Positions 24,597 through 36,036 of a DNA stretch of 64,000 nt are shown here, piece after piece. Every line of letters begins with the position of its first letter. Position 1 is the first letter of the stretch. The notes under the pieces are model-generated. The model did no database searches, was not told the origin of the DNA, and saw only the letters and a program-made list of their open reading frames with translations. Position numbers and translations under genes: made by a program. Source of the DNA: Trifolium pratense (taxonomy: Eukaryota > Streptophyta > Magnoliopsida > Fabales > Fabaceae); assembly GCF_020283565.1 (NCBI RefSeq), contig NC_060065.1:42520409-42584408 (forward strand), in the 5' to 3' direction.

Positions 24597-26033
24597 TCTT
24601 GAAATATGATAAATCAAGATTAGATTAGAACTATACAAATATTTAAAAGGTATATTAGGTATGTTTATACATAAAATGGACACATTGACTATACTACTAT
24701 TTTTTTTTATAAGGGTGAAAAAAAAGTAATAGATATTTTATTTGTTAACCAAATAATTATACACCTTAATTTCTTTCCTTTGCAAACTAAGTTGAAAGAG
24801 AAGAAAATAGACACAACTTCACTTCCCCCAACTTGATATCAGCCACAGCCCCTCCAACCAAATGAACATAGACACCGGCCGCCACACACAACTTTATTGG
24901 TGAAAGTCACAAATCACCCCTTTACACTAAATTCCACTCTAGTTAAAATTCTTTTTTATATATATTTAGACACCTACACACAGTTAGCTAGATAAATTAT
25001 TTTTTTATTGTCACTAGTGCAGAAAGGGGATTCCACTACCGGCCAAATAGGGATTCCACTACTGGCCGCGGCCGGTAGTAAACACACTCGTCGTTGTAAG
25101 TCAATACTTTCCACGACGGGTCTTTTTATACCCGTCGTGGTATGTCAGGTTTCTACTGTATTATTAATTAAATTTATGAGGATTCCACGACGGTTTTTAC
25201 AAATACCGGTAGTGGTATGTATGAGATTCCACTACGGGTATTTTCAATATCCGTAGTGGTATGTATGGTTTTCATTTTTTTTTTTTTAGAGTCTGGGATT
25301 CCACTACCGGTATTTGTAAATACCGGTAGTGGTATGTATAGTTTTCATTTTTTTTTTTTTAGAGTCTGGGATTCCACTACCGGTATTTACAAATACCGGT
25401 AGTGGTATGTATGGTTTTCATTTTTTTTTTTTTTAGAATCTGGGATTCCACTACCGGTATTTGTAAATACCGGTAGTGGTATGTATGCTATTCCATTTTT
25501 TTTTTTAGAATTGAGGATTCCACTACGGGTAATTACAAATACCCGTAGTGGTATGTTAGTTTTCACTACTGATTGTTATAAATATCAGTAGTGGTATGTT
25601 AGTTTTTTTTTTTTTTTTTTTTCGTTTTTTTGTAGCTTCCTGTGCCTGCATATTAATATGAAAAATCAAAACTCTAGAACAGTAGTGGTATGTATGGTTT
25701 CAAATTTTTTTTAATATAAATCATGGGGATTCCACTACGGGTAAGAAATTTGGCATTCACTTAAAATGTCTATATAGAGCAGATACAACTACAAAACATA
25801 ATTTAAACGCCAGCCTAAAAGGAACGGTACAACTTGAGTAGAATCAAGTGTTAAAATACTGGAAAATTATGGGTTACAACTTACAACAATAAAAAGTCAC
25901 AAGGTTTTCATATAATCAACTATAATTTTCATGTTACTTAAGGCTAGTTACCTAACAAGGCTTTCTTAAACTCATATAAACATAGGAATAGAGAGGAGAA
26001 GAGAAGATGCAATGAAGAAAGCAACCATACTTG

Positions 26034-26494
26034 TATCATGAGCTTGTGTGTGCGAGAATGATGCGTGATTTGTTTTCAATAATAGGTCGCAGCTGTCTTC
26101 TTTCTGCCTCCAAAAATAAGTGACGATGAAACTGATCCTGTAACAGAAATAGAGACATAAGATAAATAATAAGCATAACAAACACACTAAACTATACCAA
26201 ATCCGTCCGAGCTTATGCATGGATATCATTGTCATTAAGAAATGTATATGTGGTATCAAATTGTAAATGCTCACTAAGAAAGAAGAAGCCCAAAAAGATC
26301 AGCAGGATCAATTAAACTTGTGCGTGCCCCTTTCTCAATTTTGTTGGACTAAAGAATAAATATATTTAACACTGGTGAATAAAGAATGTGCAGGCAACTT
26401 ATAAGTTATATCTAGTGCAGCACAAATAAGCTTATAAAGATTTGAGTATACAAACTCGCAGCAGATCACTAGCACATATTCTTTAAATTGAACA

Positions 26495-26562
<68 letters not shown>

Positions 26563-27110
26563 AATGAGAATAAATGCTAAGCATGAGAAATACCAGTACT
26601 CGGGAAGAATTTACCTGCAAAACATTCTCAAAGAACTTATTCAAAGCCTACAAAAAGGAGGACGATGATTTAGAATTGGAACAGTCATGTTATAGAATTC
26701 ATTCACAGCAGTATGTAACTATTATCATTTTAAAAGAGAGGCAGACAGAGAGAACATACTTTCTCAAAACCAGCAATTGCAGCCCCATGCTTGCGAGGAA
26801 TTGAAGCTTTTATCCGTGAACGAGTAACAGTCATACTGTTATGTCAGTCATAAGATGATGAATAAATACATCAACAAGAAGAACCAGTATTTAATATACA
26901 TGTGGTATGTGGTTCCACACAGAAATCAAACACACCCGACACCAACAATCCTACTACTCTATCGAATGGTCATCTTAATCTTAATATAAAAATGATAAGT
27001 GAAACCTATTTAATGAATGTTACTAATATAGTACCTTCTACCAACAAGGAGGATATGGGCTAATCCTTCTTGCATTAACACCACGGCTAGATCAACACTT
27101 GCAGCAGGAT
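26034..27110 (-). pseudogene. PELOTA (ribosome rescue factor) gene fragment captured by CACTA-2
   Basis: The minus-strand exons, in coding order, are: 27035-27110 ([18 protein letters not shown]), 26760-26835 (TRSRIKASIPRKHGAAIAG), 26615-26647 (ALNKFFENVLQ) and 26137 down to about 26034 ([17 protein letters not shown]). Each has GT/AG intron borders, and the first two joins are in phase (a serine codon is split between the first pair). The order matches the central domain of eukaryotic Pelota (Dom34), which with Hbs1 rescues stalled ribosomes. The segment between FFENVLQ and the FLEAERR exon is missing (normally a 'KHVDF..VRCAVIASPGF'-type block, recalled from the family), as are the N- and C-terminal domains. 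Retained introns show capture from DNA, not from mRNA. A (TA)n tract has expanded in an intron at 26498-26558. Confidence 0.85.
26498..26558. repeat. (TA)n microsatellite inside CACTA-2
   Basis: A pure AT tract of about 60 bp in what would be an intron of the captured PELOTA fragment. Confidence 0.95.
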
Positions 27111-27474
27111 CTGCAAAATAAACATGGAATATTGTTTACCATATTGACATTATTTACACCAACAATCATATTACAAGCCGACCAGATGAAGAACATGACT
27201 TCCATTTTGCTTAATGAATATGAATGTGATTCTACATGAAACATTTACTTAATTACTTCACTTTTGCACATTTTTCCCTACTTTAAATGGGTGCAGGGTT
27301 AAAGATATATTACATAAACTAGCAGATCCATTATTTCCCATGGTTCCCACAAACACATATTAGTAAAAACGCCTATTATAGAATTGACAGATTCATCAAA
27401 TAAACGATAACATACCAGAGGCCTGCTGGAGTACCAAATATGCTTCTTTTCAAACGCTTGAGTTATGTAGCACC

Positions 27475-27550
27475 GATACTTTATATTGAAGATGTATCTA
27501 GTGTCCGTATTTATGTCACATTCGGCGTTCATGTTTGTGTCGGCGCTTTA
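27475..27550. repeat. Dispersed repeat rich in 'cggtgtc/gacaccg'-type phrases
   Basis: 'agcaccgatac', 'gtgtccgtattt' and 'tgtcggcgct' recall the sequence at about 58065-58215 in the TIR pseudogene intron ('gacaccgaatacgacac', 'tatcggtgtcgtg'). Both look like diverged members of one short repeat family. Confidence 0.35.
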
Positions 27551-27718
27551 TAGCTTGAGTTTCAATAACTATTATTTAAATGCAATAGAATAAACAAAAT
27601 CTTTCATTCATTAAACTCTGCAATTGACTAAAAAAGAATCTACAAAAGAATCAATTTAATCATATAAAACCCTAGTATAAAAAAAACCTATACAAACAAG
27701 TTTGTACACTATGGATTA

Positions 27719-28130
27719 TCACCACCATTGATGAACAAGAACACCAATATCTCTAAGTTCAGTAAACAAATCCAAACAATCAGAATAACTTTTCTGAAAC
27801 TTAGAACTTCTCTGACCAGAACAACATCTCTGCCATCTATTATAATGACACTCAAGAAAAAGCTCATCAATCAAACAAATAGCACCAGTTTGAATCAACT
27901 TAGGTATCAAATGAAACTCAGTACCTTCAACATCCATTTTCACAACAACAAAATCTTTACTTGTAACAACAATCTTTAACCAATAAGCAAAATCAATACC
28001 TTGAATCTTATCCTTATCACCCATATGACTTGAAATTGTTTGAACAGGATTAATCCTATTCCTACCCATTCCTCTACCTTTCATCATCATTTTCTTACTC
28101 GGGTCTCTCGTAATCTCGAAAAATGATGTC
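27719..28130 (-). pseudogene. C-terminus of an FkbM/DUF7870-type methyltransferase gene captured by CACTA-2
   Basis: An open minus-strand frame runs from the junction with CACTA sequence (about 28130) to a TGA at 27719. The product has FFEITRDPSKK upstream of MKGRGMGRNRINPVQ, then GIDFAYWLK, VVVKMDVEGTEFHLIPKL, the Cys-rich ECHYNRWQRCC and a C-terminal GVLVHQWW. I recognise this as the C-terminal third of plant SAM-dependent methyltransferase-like proteins of the FkbM/DUF7870 group; the substrate is unknown. The SAM-binding N-terminal part is missing, so it cannot be a working enzyme. The frame is still open, which suggests recent capture. Sequence to about 27560 may be the gene's own 3' flank. 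Confidence 0.85.
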
Positions 28131-28940
28131 TAACCCAAGCGAATGAAAACGAATGAACAAGAATGAAAACGAATGAAAACGAAAACGAATGAAATTTGGA
28201 GGAAGTTTGATTTATTCATACCTTTACCGAATAAAAACGAAGAAATTTGGAGGCGATTCAAGCATTCTAGGGTTTGGAGAATGAAACCGAATGAAATTGG
28301 AGAGATTGGAGAATGGAGAATGGAGAATGGAGAATGGAGAATGGAGAGATTGGAGAATGATTGGGAAATTGGAGTGTTTGATTTGAAGAACTTGGGACGA
28401 TTTGGAAGAACTTGGGACGATTGAGAATGGAGAGTTTGCAGTGGGAGGGAGATTGAACGCGTATGAAAATTGGGAATGAAAATGACAATATGAAAAATAT
28501 TATAACACTATTAGGATTCCACTACCGGTGAATCCTAGATCGGTAGTGAAAAGTGGGAATATGAAAAAAATAATAACACTATTAGGATTCCACTACCGTT
28601 GAATCCTAGATCGGTAGTGGAAGATAATTAAAACAAATTTGTACGTAATTACGACATTGCCACCGTGTCTACTTTCCACTACGGATTTAGCAAAGCCGGT
28701 AGTGAAATCCCTTGTCTCTGAACTTTCCACTACCGTTTTAAAAATATCAGTAGTGGAATCCTTTGGTCAAATGTATTTCACTACTGGTATTCACATACCG
28801 GTAGTGGTATCTCCAAACCAAAAGTCATTTTTCTACTAGTGTGTATTAAATATTGGTTATCATGAAAACTTTGAATAAACTATTTTTCAAACTTATTTTG
28901 TTCTAACAAAGAACACTAACAAAAGGGTGTTATATTAAAT

Positions 28941-29118
28941 AGGGTCTTGTTAACATGTGCCCTTAGGGCACATGTTAAGATATACCAAAATAGAAATTCA
29001 ACATTTAATGATACAAGAATTTTAATGCTTCAAAAGTCAAAATACACAAATTAGCATTTAATAATTTCTATTTTTGCTTTCTTAACATGTGCCTTAAGGG
29101 CACAAGTTAACATTCTCC
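28941..29118. mobile_element. MITE, 178 bp, with 8-bp target duplication
   Basis: Inverted ends: AGGGTCTTGTTAACATGTGC on the left and, on the right, 'gcacaagttaacattctcc'. Each end carries an internal palindrome GTGCCCTTAGGGCAC. The target duplication TATTAAAT is at 28933-28940 and 29119-29126. An 8-bp duplication suggests hAT, but the ends are not canonical. Confidence 0.75.
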
Positions 29119-29714
29119 TATTAAATATTAGTAAGTTTCATTTGATTGGTTAGTAAGTTTCATTTGATTGGTTAAAATGTTTTTTATATGTTTCGGAAAG
29201 AAATGTTTTTATTGTATTGTTCAGACAACATGTCTTCTATGACCAAATGTGCTAACAAAAAGCAAAAGTTTCTCTTCTCAAGCAATAATTTAAACTAAAC
29301 ATCAATCATCTAATTTATTGGATATGTCTTGAAATCTTGCTAACAAAAAGCAAAAGTTTCTGTTTTGCTGCCCCAGGCGAAATTTTCTGCGTCTCAGGCA
29401 GAAATACACGGGTTTATTGATTTTTTGTGAAAAAATATCTTTTCTTGGAGGGCACTCTGACTTGGATTTGTTTTATTTTAAAATAGATTTGTTACTAGTT
29501 TTTTGGCATATATTTATCTCGTTTATCGATTATTATTATTATTATTATTATTATTGCTTATTCCGCTTGTTATTTGGTTGTCGTTCTATTGCTCCACATA
29601 TCAAGTTTTCATTGGTGTGATTTTTAAGACGAATTCACAACATAATTTGACTTGCGAGGCGATGTGGTTGACTTCTTTTTTTATTAGATGGTTGAGTGTA
29701 TATCATCTTCAATA

Positions 29715-29978
29715 CTCTATCCGTCCCATTTTATAAGGCCACATTGGACTAAATGCATTATTCATATATCTTGTTTTGACCGTATTTTTCTAAAAATATA
29801 TAAATATAAATATTATCATATAATATCTTGTTTGATTTGTTTCGACGAATATTTTTAAAATATCAAAATTCTATAATTTTTACTAATATACAATTAAAAA
29901 TATTCGTAATCAAAATTATGTATTGATGTGTGTGCAGTGGTCAACTGATTCTTATATTTTTTATATTTTGGGACGGAG
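29715..29978. mobile_element. Stowaway-like MITE, family shared with 35568-35826 and 51060-51265
   Basis: The ends CTCTATCCGTCCCATTTTAT and TTTTGGGACGGAG are inverted, with TA before the left end. Diagnostic inner phrases are 'catatatcttgttttgacc', 'ttttaaaatatcaaaattct' and 'acaattaaaaatattcgt'. Confidence 0.75.
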
Positions 29979-30368
29979 ACAACATATAATATAGTGCAAT
30001 CAATCGTGTTGCAATAGCAACTTGCATTTAATTGGTCAAAGAAAATAACACATTAATTATAGAAAATAGCAACCATGCTTTTGTCATGAAAATTTTCTTA
30101 TGCCATAATTTATATCTAATCACATTCTACGTGTTGGTATTTCAGTAGATGTCATTAGCTTATCAAGCTTTGTTTATACTTAAAAATAAATTAACAAACC
30201 TGTAAGACTTTGACTTTATACTTCAACAATAATTAATTAATTTACTAACATCAACTATTCAAAGAAAGTGATGTGGAAACTATATTTTTTAATCAATTAA
30301 TTAATGTTTTTCTCAGGCATTAATCAATTAATGTTAGCACACAATTAAAACTCACTTGATTAAAAATA

Positions 30369-30663
30369 CTCCCTCCGATCCTTTTTATAAGGAAGACTTT
30401 GAAAAAATTACACAAATCAATGAAGCACATTGTACATAGTTATTTTCATTTAATTCTCTTATAAATTTATTTATTTTTCATGTATACCTTTATTTAATTA
30501 CTCTTAATTCAACTAACTTACTTATTTTTAATATTCTCTCTCATAATAAATAAGGTCATAAGTGAAATTAGACATTTAAAACATTTGAAAATTGATCAAA
30601 ATTTCTTGTAAAAATGACCAATTTTTTTCCTCAAAGTGTTCTTATAAAAAGGACCGGATGGAG
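30369..30663. mobile_element. Stowaway-type MITE, 295 bp
   Basis: The termini CTCCCTCCGATCCTTTTTAT and ATAAAAAGGACCGGATGGAG are flanked by TA (30367-30368 and 30664-30665). There is no coding content. Related fragments occur at 61292-61521 and 62760-62836. Confidence 0.9.
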
Positions 30664-31475
30664 TACAAAAATTATAGCTCAGTTGACCTAAATAATCATG
30701 TAATTTTATTTAACACATTTTTTAGTCAATTACATTAGTGATCAACTTCACTTCTTAAAATAAATTATAAGAGGAGAATTGGGAGTTTGAATTATGGTCT
30801 TTTGTATTTTACGCCGGTTCTACAAAGCTATGTTCATGAGACATTTTGCACTTTCTTTTTTTTTACAGAACTTTTTTTGGTAGCTTATATATAACTTTTA
30901 TGTAAAATGTTTTATTGACAACAAATTTTATGCAAAATGTTAAATAAAATTTATTATGCAATTTTAAACTAAAAAAAATTAAAAAGAAAATTAAAGTATA
31001 AACTTTGTTTCAATAAAATAAATAAATTTTTGTCTGAGTCTATTAAAATCTATAAACGAGTTGGGCCTAAAGTTCAAACTATAAAAAGATAATCAACTCA
31101 ATATCAAAAAAAAGATTCAGTGTTTTTGAAAATTTTCCTTCCATACCCCACAAGTTTTGCTCTTACTCCCACAAATTTTGCAAAGAATAAATAAATTAGT
31201 TCCTGATATTTTTTTAAAAAAGTCAAGTTCTGAATTGTCAAAACACAAATGTGTTCCACAAAATATAAAATTAAATCTCGCTGACAAATGTATTTTTTGA
31301 AAACTTAAATACGTGCATCAAAATTTTGGTGGGACGAAAATATGCCACTTTTTTATAAGAATGAAAAACAAAATCTTGTAATTATTTAGGACAAAAAACT
31401 TATGAATATGATGAAATTTCATATGAATTCCGGGTTTTTAAAATAGATTTATTACTAGTTTTTTGGCATAGATTG

Positions 31476-31477
<2 letters not shown>

Positions 31478-31565
<88 letters not shown>
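31478..31565. repeat. (TA)n tract bordering the pararetrovirus fragment, left
   Basis: An uninterrupted TA tract of about 88 bp. Viral reading frame begins immediately after it. The 36 bases before the tract (31436-31471, 'gatttattactagtttttt') recur at 29475-29510. Confidence 0.95.
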
Positions 31566-31568
<3 letters not shown>

Positions 31569-31573
31569 ACAAT

Positions 31574-32758
31574 ATGTTGCCTTACCAAGAATATAATATT
31601 TCCCTAATAGGGGATTGGACCACAGTGGGAAAACTCAGGCAATTGCCTGCCCCACCTAAGAAGGAAGACCAACCTTCTTCATCTTCAAAAAAGATAATAT
31701 CTTACAAAGATATAATGGTTAATGAATCCAAGGAACAGACATCCGAATATTTTGAAAATCCTGTCACTGAAAAAATAATTCACATTGATGACGAAGATTT
31801 GTCATTAACCCGTAATGACGGATGGTCAATCAAAACAAGATATCTAGAATCCAGAGGATATGCTGGACTTTATGGCAAATCAAGGCCAAATTTAGAAATT
31901 TTGCTAACAGTTACTGAATTAGTAACTATAACACATTATTACCAGAATAATAACCCAGAAAGTTTTATAAACTTTAGTAAATGTCACATAAATAAAATAT
32001 TATTACCAAGAGAATGGGGTCTAAATCCAAACGGAGAAAAAGCAATAAAAATTGCTGAGGATAAATACATCTACTTTAATTATTGGGATTATATCCAGGC
32101 TTTTACCCAAGCTTTTTATTATCAAAATCCGAAAAACAAACATTCTTGGTTTTTCTCGGTAAATCCAGAGATTGTGGATAAACTCATACCAAATTGGTTT
32201 TTTAATTGGTGGATTAAATTTGGTCCTTCTTTGGAAATCTTACCTAAGGAAGTAGGAGAATTATATACTCCGTGGTGTGAGAATAGCTCTTTAATATCAA
32301 AAATAGCTTCCAATAAACTTATTACAGGACAATGTCCCTGTTTATTCTTCATTAAATTTCAAATTCCATGGATATGGAGATGGACAGTAACTATATCCAA
32401 AGATAAATTTAATATCCCCATTTTAGAAAGAAATTTCTTCTACAAATGGTGGACCAAGATGAGTTCTGAAGATATTCAGGATTTAATATCCAGGGTAAAA
32501 ATTGTTATCAATGAGGATAAAGCCACAGGCACAAAAGAACATAACTACCAGTACTCTATGGCTGATTTAAAAGATTACTTTCAAAGGAAATATCCTAAAG
32601 AATCAGAAGAAGAAGTCATGGTCAGAATTTTGGATCATATGAAAAACCAGTTTTTTAGTACTTTTCCCTCAACAGTAGTAAGAGGAGATGATATGTCTAC
32701 CTCTTCCCAGGGATCTGTTGGTCAAAATATGTTTGAAGGATTAGCTGGAGAATCTTAG
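31574..32758 (+). CDS. Pararetroviral ORF of unknown function, 394 residues, probably 5'-truncated
   Basis: A long intact frame, far longer than chance in this AT-rich DNA, lies just upstream of a caulimovirid-type promoter and primer site. The product is rich in Trp, Lys and Asn, has a Ser-rich stretch (residues 30-45) followed by ISYKDIMVNES, a Trp-rich middle (about 200-280) and an acidic Ser/Gly C-terminus. I do not recognise a catalytic motif. Its place after the main polyprotein of the preceding genome unit suggests the extra ORF found in some endogenous caulimovirids. The frame is open upstream of the ATG straight into the TA tract, so the true start was probably lost at the integration border. 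Host expression is not suggested by anything seen. Confidence 0.65.
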   Translation: MLPYQEYNISLIGDWTTVGKLRQLPAPPKKEDQPSSSSKKIISYKDIMVNESKEQTSEYFENPVTEKIIHIDDEDLSLTRNDGWSIKTRYLESRGYAGLYGKSRPNLEILLTVTELVTITHYYQNNNPESFINFSKCHINKILLPREWGLNPNGEKAIKIAEDKYIYFNYWDYIQAFTQAFYYQNPKNKHSWFFSVNPEIVDKLIPNWFFNWWIKFGPSLEILPKEVGELYTPWCENSSLISKIASNKLITGQCPCLFFIKFQIPWIWRWTVTISKDKFNIPILERNFFYKWWTKMSSEDIQDLISRVKIVINEDKATGTKEHNYQYSMADLKDYFQRKYPKESEEEVMVRILDHMKNQFFSTFPSTVVRGDDMSTSSQGSVGQNMFEGLAGES

Positions 32759-33010
32759 CCAGATGATGAACCTACCCAGGAAGATTTCTGGGATGCCATG
32801 ATTCAGTCAATAAAAACCAAGAAAGACAAGAGCCAATAAAGATGAATTAAGGTTAATCATAATTTAGCTGAACCTTGTTGTCGGCCAAAGAAGACAAATA
32901 TGTCTTTATCAACTTTATTAAAGTCGACAAATTAATATGTCGGTTGTCCGTTTGTGAATTGTAATTTTATGCTTTATTATATGCTTTATTGTATAATAGT
33001 GAGACAGATG

Positions 33011-33127
33011 TGACGATGGGGCCCATTGAGCACCCGGCATTATCCCACTATCGTTTGTTTGGACAGCTGTAGGTTAATGTTGCCTTTACCGGATCAAATA
33101 TTGATCCCTTATTTTCCTATATATAGG
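33011..33127 (+). promoter_or_regulatory. Pararetrovirus promoter-like region
   Basis: TATATATAGG at 33118-33127 lies in an otherwise non-coding, relatively GC-rich stretch, with a TGACG (as-1-like) motif at 33011-33015. Its position between the last ORF and the primer-binding site is where caulimovirids keep the pregenomic RNA promoter. Activity is inference. Confidence 0.55.
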
Positions 33128-33283
33128 GGCCTTTGCCTCATTTGTAAGCAGACTGTAAGATATATATTACTTAAAAGTTTTTCTATAATCTCTCTTTTAC
33201 TCTGCTCTTCTTTAAGTATTAACCATTCCGCTATATTTATACGCATATATTTTGACCTTCAGAGTCCTTTGAAGCCCTTTGAG

Positions 33284-33295
33284 TGGTATCAGAGC
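33284..33295 (+). other. tRNA-iMet primer-binding site
   Basis: TGGTATCAGAGC is complementary to the 3' end of plant initiator tRNA-Met, used to prime reverse transcription in caulimovirids and many LTR retrotransposons. No LTR precedes it here, which favours a pararetrovirus. Confidence 0.85.
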
Positions 33296-33649
33296 CTTTT
33301 CCATACTGAACGATCCAGGTATAACCCAATCTCATTCACTTCACTAATTGTAATGACAATTAGTTGCTAAATTCTTGTTATGGCTTGACAGCTTAGTAAT
33401 TAGGTCTGATGAAAAAATTAGTAAAATTTAGTTTACCAATTTTCTTTGTTCTTTTGAACTTGACATATTTCTTAGTGTAAGGCTTGATCCCGTTTTCCCA
33501 GGAGAGGAGCTGGTTGATCTTTTGCCTGTTTTTCCTAAGAACTATGTAACTTCTGAGATTTGAGACTTGGTCTGTCTATCCCTTCGGGTTGATAGTTAAA
33601 CGCTATCTGCGTTTGCTCAGAAGACTAAAGATTTGTTGAAAAAATTTTA

Positions 33650-34452
<803 letters not shown>

Positions 34453-35567
34453 ATATATATTGAGGACATATCATATGAGAATGATGTTTATATATGAGAA
34501 TGATAAGAATGAATATTAAGCATTTGATTAAAATGAAGGGTTGAAATTTAAACTGTTAAAATTAGTCATGTCACAGATTCTCAATACCCATGTGTGCATC
34601 CTTCAATATTCCCTGTGCGTGTCTGGGCTTGTTTCTTTTCATTGTGTTCTTCTTCTGCCCTCTCCGCCCTCCACCGTCTTTGTCTGTCACGGCTGCGCCA
34701 CTGCCGCCTCTCTGTCATCTCTCTCTATTCTTGCGGCGGCGGAACCACATATGTCTCTTCTTGCGCAACACAATAAGCTTTGCCCCTCGTTCTCTTTGAG
34801 GTTCAATTGAATCGAAACCTTATTATTCTTTTTTCTTAAAACAATCTTCAATTTAATATGTTTGCAAAGTCTAATTCATATTATAGTCTAAATACACAAA
34901 CTTTAAATTATCTACGATATTTTCTTATAATTATTCCCTTTTATTAAGGTTGAGCACAAACCCGCAACACGACTCGAAACCAATATAACTAACAATACAT
35001 TGAAGCATTTGGTCGGGTACATGTCGGGTATCGAGTTAACAGTTGTGAACGATTGCATACGGGCGGGTGTGGGTCTCTAAAATATTATATCTCTTGGTAA
35101 TCGAAACCGACCGAAAAACCATTAAGATGCAAATTAATTTTTTTTCTTCTCTCCCTCTCTCAATCTCATATATTCTTTGCTTTGTTGTTTTATCCATCTT
35201 TGAAATGTTGTATTTTACAAGCTTATAATATGTTGATGAATGAGGTGTGAAAGATATTCTAATATATTCTATTTCTTTTATATTTGATCTATTATTGTCT
35301 TTAGATTTACAAATTTGAAACAAAGTAAATATCTCATTTTTTGTTTTTTCATTTAGTTCTTAATATCATTTGTTGCATTGTGTACAAGGTATTAAACTAT
35401 TTGAAAATATTAGAAATTTTTGGATAATGAAATTTTAGATGTAAATAAAGTTTCATTCTAACCCGTAATAACTTATCCGTTATACCCGCCAACCGAATGA
35501 TCTGATCGCTGAACGAGATTAAACTGGTAGTGAAAGCAAAAAATAAATAAAAATGAATAGATTACTA
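34453..35567. other. Intergenic DNA with a GC-rich island
   Basis: At 34640-34760 the base composition jumps ('ctccgccctccaccgtc', 'ggctgcgccactgccgcc', 'cggcggcggaacc') compared with its neighbours. All three plus-strand frames are open for 60-90 codons there, which can be due to composition alone. No protein family is recognised. Confidence 0.4.
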
Positions 35568-35826
35568 CTCCCTCCAGTCCCAAAATGAGTGAACCATTTG
35601 ACTATATACACTATTCACATATCTTACTTTGATCCTATTTTTCTACTAATAAATAAAAACATACACTAATATATAAGATGTTGTTGGATTCTTCTCGATA
35701 AGTATTTTCAAAATATCATATTTTTATAATTTTTACTATTATACAATTAAAAATATTTATCATTAAAATTATGCATTGTCTTGCGTATGACGCAGTCAAC
35801 TGGTCACTCATCGTGAGAGAGGCGAG
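35568..35826. mobile_element. Stowaway-like MITE just upstream of the DOG1-like gene
   Basis: The left end is CTCCCTCCAGTCCCAAAATG after TA; the right end is degraded ('gagagaggcgag') before TA at 35827-35828. The inner phrases match the elements at 29715-29978 and 51060-51265 ('cacatatcttactttgatcc', 'ttcaaaatatcatatt', 'acaattaaaaatattt'). Confidence 0.7.
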
Positions 35827-36036
35827 TATAAGAGGAGAGTGTGTGTTTGCAAAAGAAAAGTTGACACAACTTTTAACCTGAGCATTACACGTAAGCTATC
35901 CACGCGTCATCACCCGAAAACCTCTTCCTTTCTGTACCCCACCACATCACTTTATTTCCACCGCATGAATCAAAACTCCTCTTTAGAATTTCAACACAAA
36001 CCATTTCTCACAAAACCCAAACAACAACAAACAACA

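Larger units (their letters stand above)
25012..28841 (+). mobile_element. CACTA (En/Spm) transposon, copy 2, carrying host gene fragments
   Basis: The CACTAGTGCAGAAA...CTACTAGTG termini have a perfect TGT target duplication at 25009-25011 and 28842-28844. The left 670 bp or so (to about 25684, 'ctctagaacagta') and the right 710 bp or so (from about 28132, 'aacccaagcgaatg') are almost identical to CACTA-1, including the palindrome arrays. Everything between differs: pieces of a PELOTA gene (26034-27110) and of an FkbM-type methyltransferase gene (27719-28130), both on the minus strand, with introns or 3' flank retained. It has no transposase, so it is a non-autonomous, Pack-type CACTA element. 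Confidence 0.93.

Noticed and set aside
33250..33310. LTR retrotransposon called from the TGGTATCAGAGC primer site
   Set aside because: No LTR ending in CA directly before the site and no second LTR; the neighbouring ORFs are of pararetroviral type.
33026..33370. 114-codon ORF over the viral intergenic region
   Set aside because: It overlaps the TATA box and primer-binding site; a chance frame in regulatory DNA.
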